From the NCBI GenBank assembly GCA_014377495.1, contig JACMPN010000308.1:1-6538 (forward strand): a stretch of DNA of 6,538 nucleotides. The letters run 5' to 3'. The position numbers were made by a program, and so were the translations under genes. The DNA comes from Candidatus Sericytochromatia bacterium. GTDB lineage: Bacteria > Cyanobacteriota > Sericytochromatia > JACMPN01. Below the pieces are notes generated by a model. The model had not been told where the DNA came from and made no database searches. It saw only the letters and a list, made by a program, of their open reading frames with translations. Below, one piece after another: positions 5,540 through 6,538 of the stretch; the stretch's first letter is position 1, and each line of letters starts with the position of its first letter.

Positions 5540-6538
5540 AACGGAGGAGGTCGGGTGCGATGCTGCTGAGGGCCAAGACGTCGTTGCTGCCGGCCAACAG
5601 CGGCAACGCCGAAACCTGACGCCAGGCCCGCCAGAGGGCCGCATCACCCGACCCCGGTTCGCTCAGCCAGGTCCGCATCAGCTTGGAGGTCGACTCACAC
5701 TGGTGCACGGCATACCAGAGACTCAACGCGGCCGCCGTCGCCGGCCCACCCCGGGCCAGCAGTCTGGCCGTCCGGTAGGCCAACTGTCGAGATGCATGCA
5801 GGCGCACGGCCATCGTCGCCAGATGCTGGCGGATCACCGGGGAGTCGAGACCCTGCCGGCCACCGAGCATCCGCCCGACCGTCGCCCGCCAACTGCGCTC
5901 GTAGGCGCCCTGCATGGCCCCGATAGCCATCGCCGACAGGTGTAAGCGTTCCAGGGACCAGCCCGTCATGTAGACGGCGATGCCGTGGGCCGGTGTGTGG
6001 GTCTCACCGATCAGGGCGTCTGCCGGCAAATGGAGGCGGTCACAGCGGATGCTGTCCCGGCGCACGCCACCGGGTGCCGGGCCGCCCGTGATCTCCCCCG
6101 TGATCCGGCCGCCGTGCGGCGAGTCCCAGGCCCAGCAGGCCTCCGCCAGGGCGGGTTTTTCGATGACGAACCAGCCCAGGCCCCCCGGTGCGTCCGTGAT
6201 GCGGGCCGCCACCGCCAGGAGCGTCGCTTGGCCGGCAAACCAGACGCCCTGTTTCGCCCCACTGAGGACCCAGCCGGTGTCCGTGCGTTGGGCGATACAG
6301 GACCAATTGCCGGGTTCCTCACCGGCACCGGTTTCCCGGTAGGCCACTGCTGCCAGGGATTCGCCCCTGGCGATGCCGGGGAGCCAGCGTTTGCGCTGTG
6401 CATCCGTGCCCCCGTGCAGCAAAGCCTGCAGCAACAGCACCGGATGACCGGCCAGGGCCCCGACGGGCAGGCCCGCCTCGGAGCGGGCCTGGCCGTCGAC
6501 CACCCTCCTCATCGGGTCCGGCCACCAGGCACTGCCCC
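5538..6538 (-). CDS. Acyl-CoA dehydrogenase, IVD-like active site (5' end off window)
   Basis: This FAD enzyme family oxidises acyl-CoA to 2-enoyl-CoA and passes electrons to electron-transfer flavoprotein, as in fatty-acid or branched-chain amino-acid breakdown. The minus-strand frame is open to the right edge, and the text before the ATG at 6512 (GSAWWPDP) still reads as protein, so the N-terminus is missing. Numbered from that ATG: GGTDAQRKRWLPGIARGE at 34-51 matches the helix before the middle domain, and RETGAGEE at 59-66 corresponds to the TEPxAGSD flavin/substrate motif, diverged. VLSGAKQGVWFAG at 82-94 fits the beta domain, and LIGE at 167-170 lies ahead of the C-terminal helices. SLERL at 186-190 places E188 where isovaleryl-CoA dehydrogenase has its catalytic base; the usual YEGT glutamate position reads AGSND at 307-311. 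The conserved Q-x-x-GG-x-G FAD motif of the C-domain is not visible. The substrate is uncertain. The TAA stop lies in the inverted repeat. Confidence 0.85.
   Translation of the reverse strand, partial: GSAWWPDPMRRVVDGQARSEAGLPVGALAGHPVLLLQALLHGGTDAQRKRWLPGIARGESLAAVAYRETGAGEEPGNWSCIAQRTDTGWVLSGAKQGVWFAGQATLLAVAARITDAPGGLGWFVIEKPALAEACWAWDSPHGGRITGEITGGPAPGGVRRDSIRCDRLHLPADALIGETHTPAHGIAVYMTGWSLERLHLSAMAIGAMQGAYERSWRATVGRMLGGRQGLDSPVIRQHLATMAVRLHASRQLAYRTARLLARGGPATAAALSLWYAVHQCESTSKLMRTWLSEPGSGDAALWRAWRQVSALPLLAGSNDVLALSSIAPDLLR

Overview
The window is a stretch of bacterial chromosome with high G+C by eye and strong G/C preference at third codon positions. It uses the standard code: the intact genes stop at TGA or TAA. 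It carries housekeeping and metabolic genes with no transposase, integrase, CRISPR array, tRNA or rRNA. The complete three-domain DNA polymerase I points to a free-living bacterium, but nothing here lets me name a phylum with confidence.

Layout. Positions 1-2760 (+) hold nearly all of polA, whose first few dozen codons lie off the left edge. Its stop codon overlaps the GTG start of a GNAT N-acetyltransferase gene (2757-3305, +), so the two are very likely one transcript with coupled translation. Positions 3306-4469 contain no intact gene. They do contain two decayed plus-strand genes, both in the same reading frame. The first (3420-3830) looks membrane-anchored and is broken by two in-frame stops. 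The second (3996-4265) keeps a recognisable HAMP-like signalling segment and is broken by one internal stop, then cut short by another. A promoter-like pair, ribosome-binding sites and a small hairpin still surround them. Positions 4470-5330 (+) encode an exported double-cupin protein in which every expected metal-binding histidine has been replaced. The right part (5538-6538, minus) is an acyl-CoA dehydrogenase whose N-terminus lies off the right edge.

The cupin and dehydrogenase genes converge on a gap of about 207 bases that is dense in RNA-forming potential. It has a hairpin just after the cupin stop, then a 25-bp inverted repeat (5404-5428 / 5515-5539) enclosing 86 bases that can themselves fold. 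This may be a two-way terminator, a small structured RNA, or a short mobile repeat.

The genes do not form a single pathway: DNA repair and replication, protein or small-molecule acetylation, a lost signalling locus, an envelope cupin and acyl-CoA or amino-acid catabolism sit side by side. I found no convincing new multi-gene system. The observations most worth checking are the substitution-only decay of the signalling locus, the His-less bicupin, the large inverted repeat, and the relocated catalytic glutamate in the dehydrogenase.
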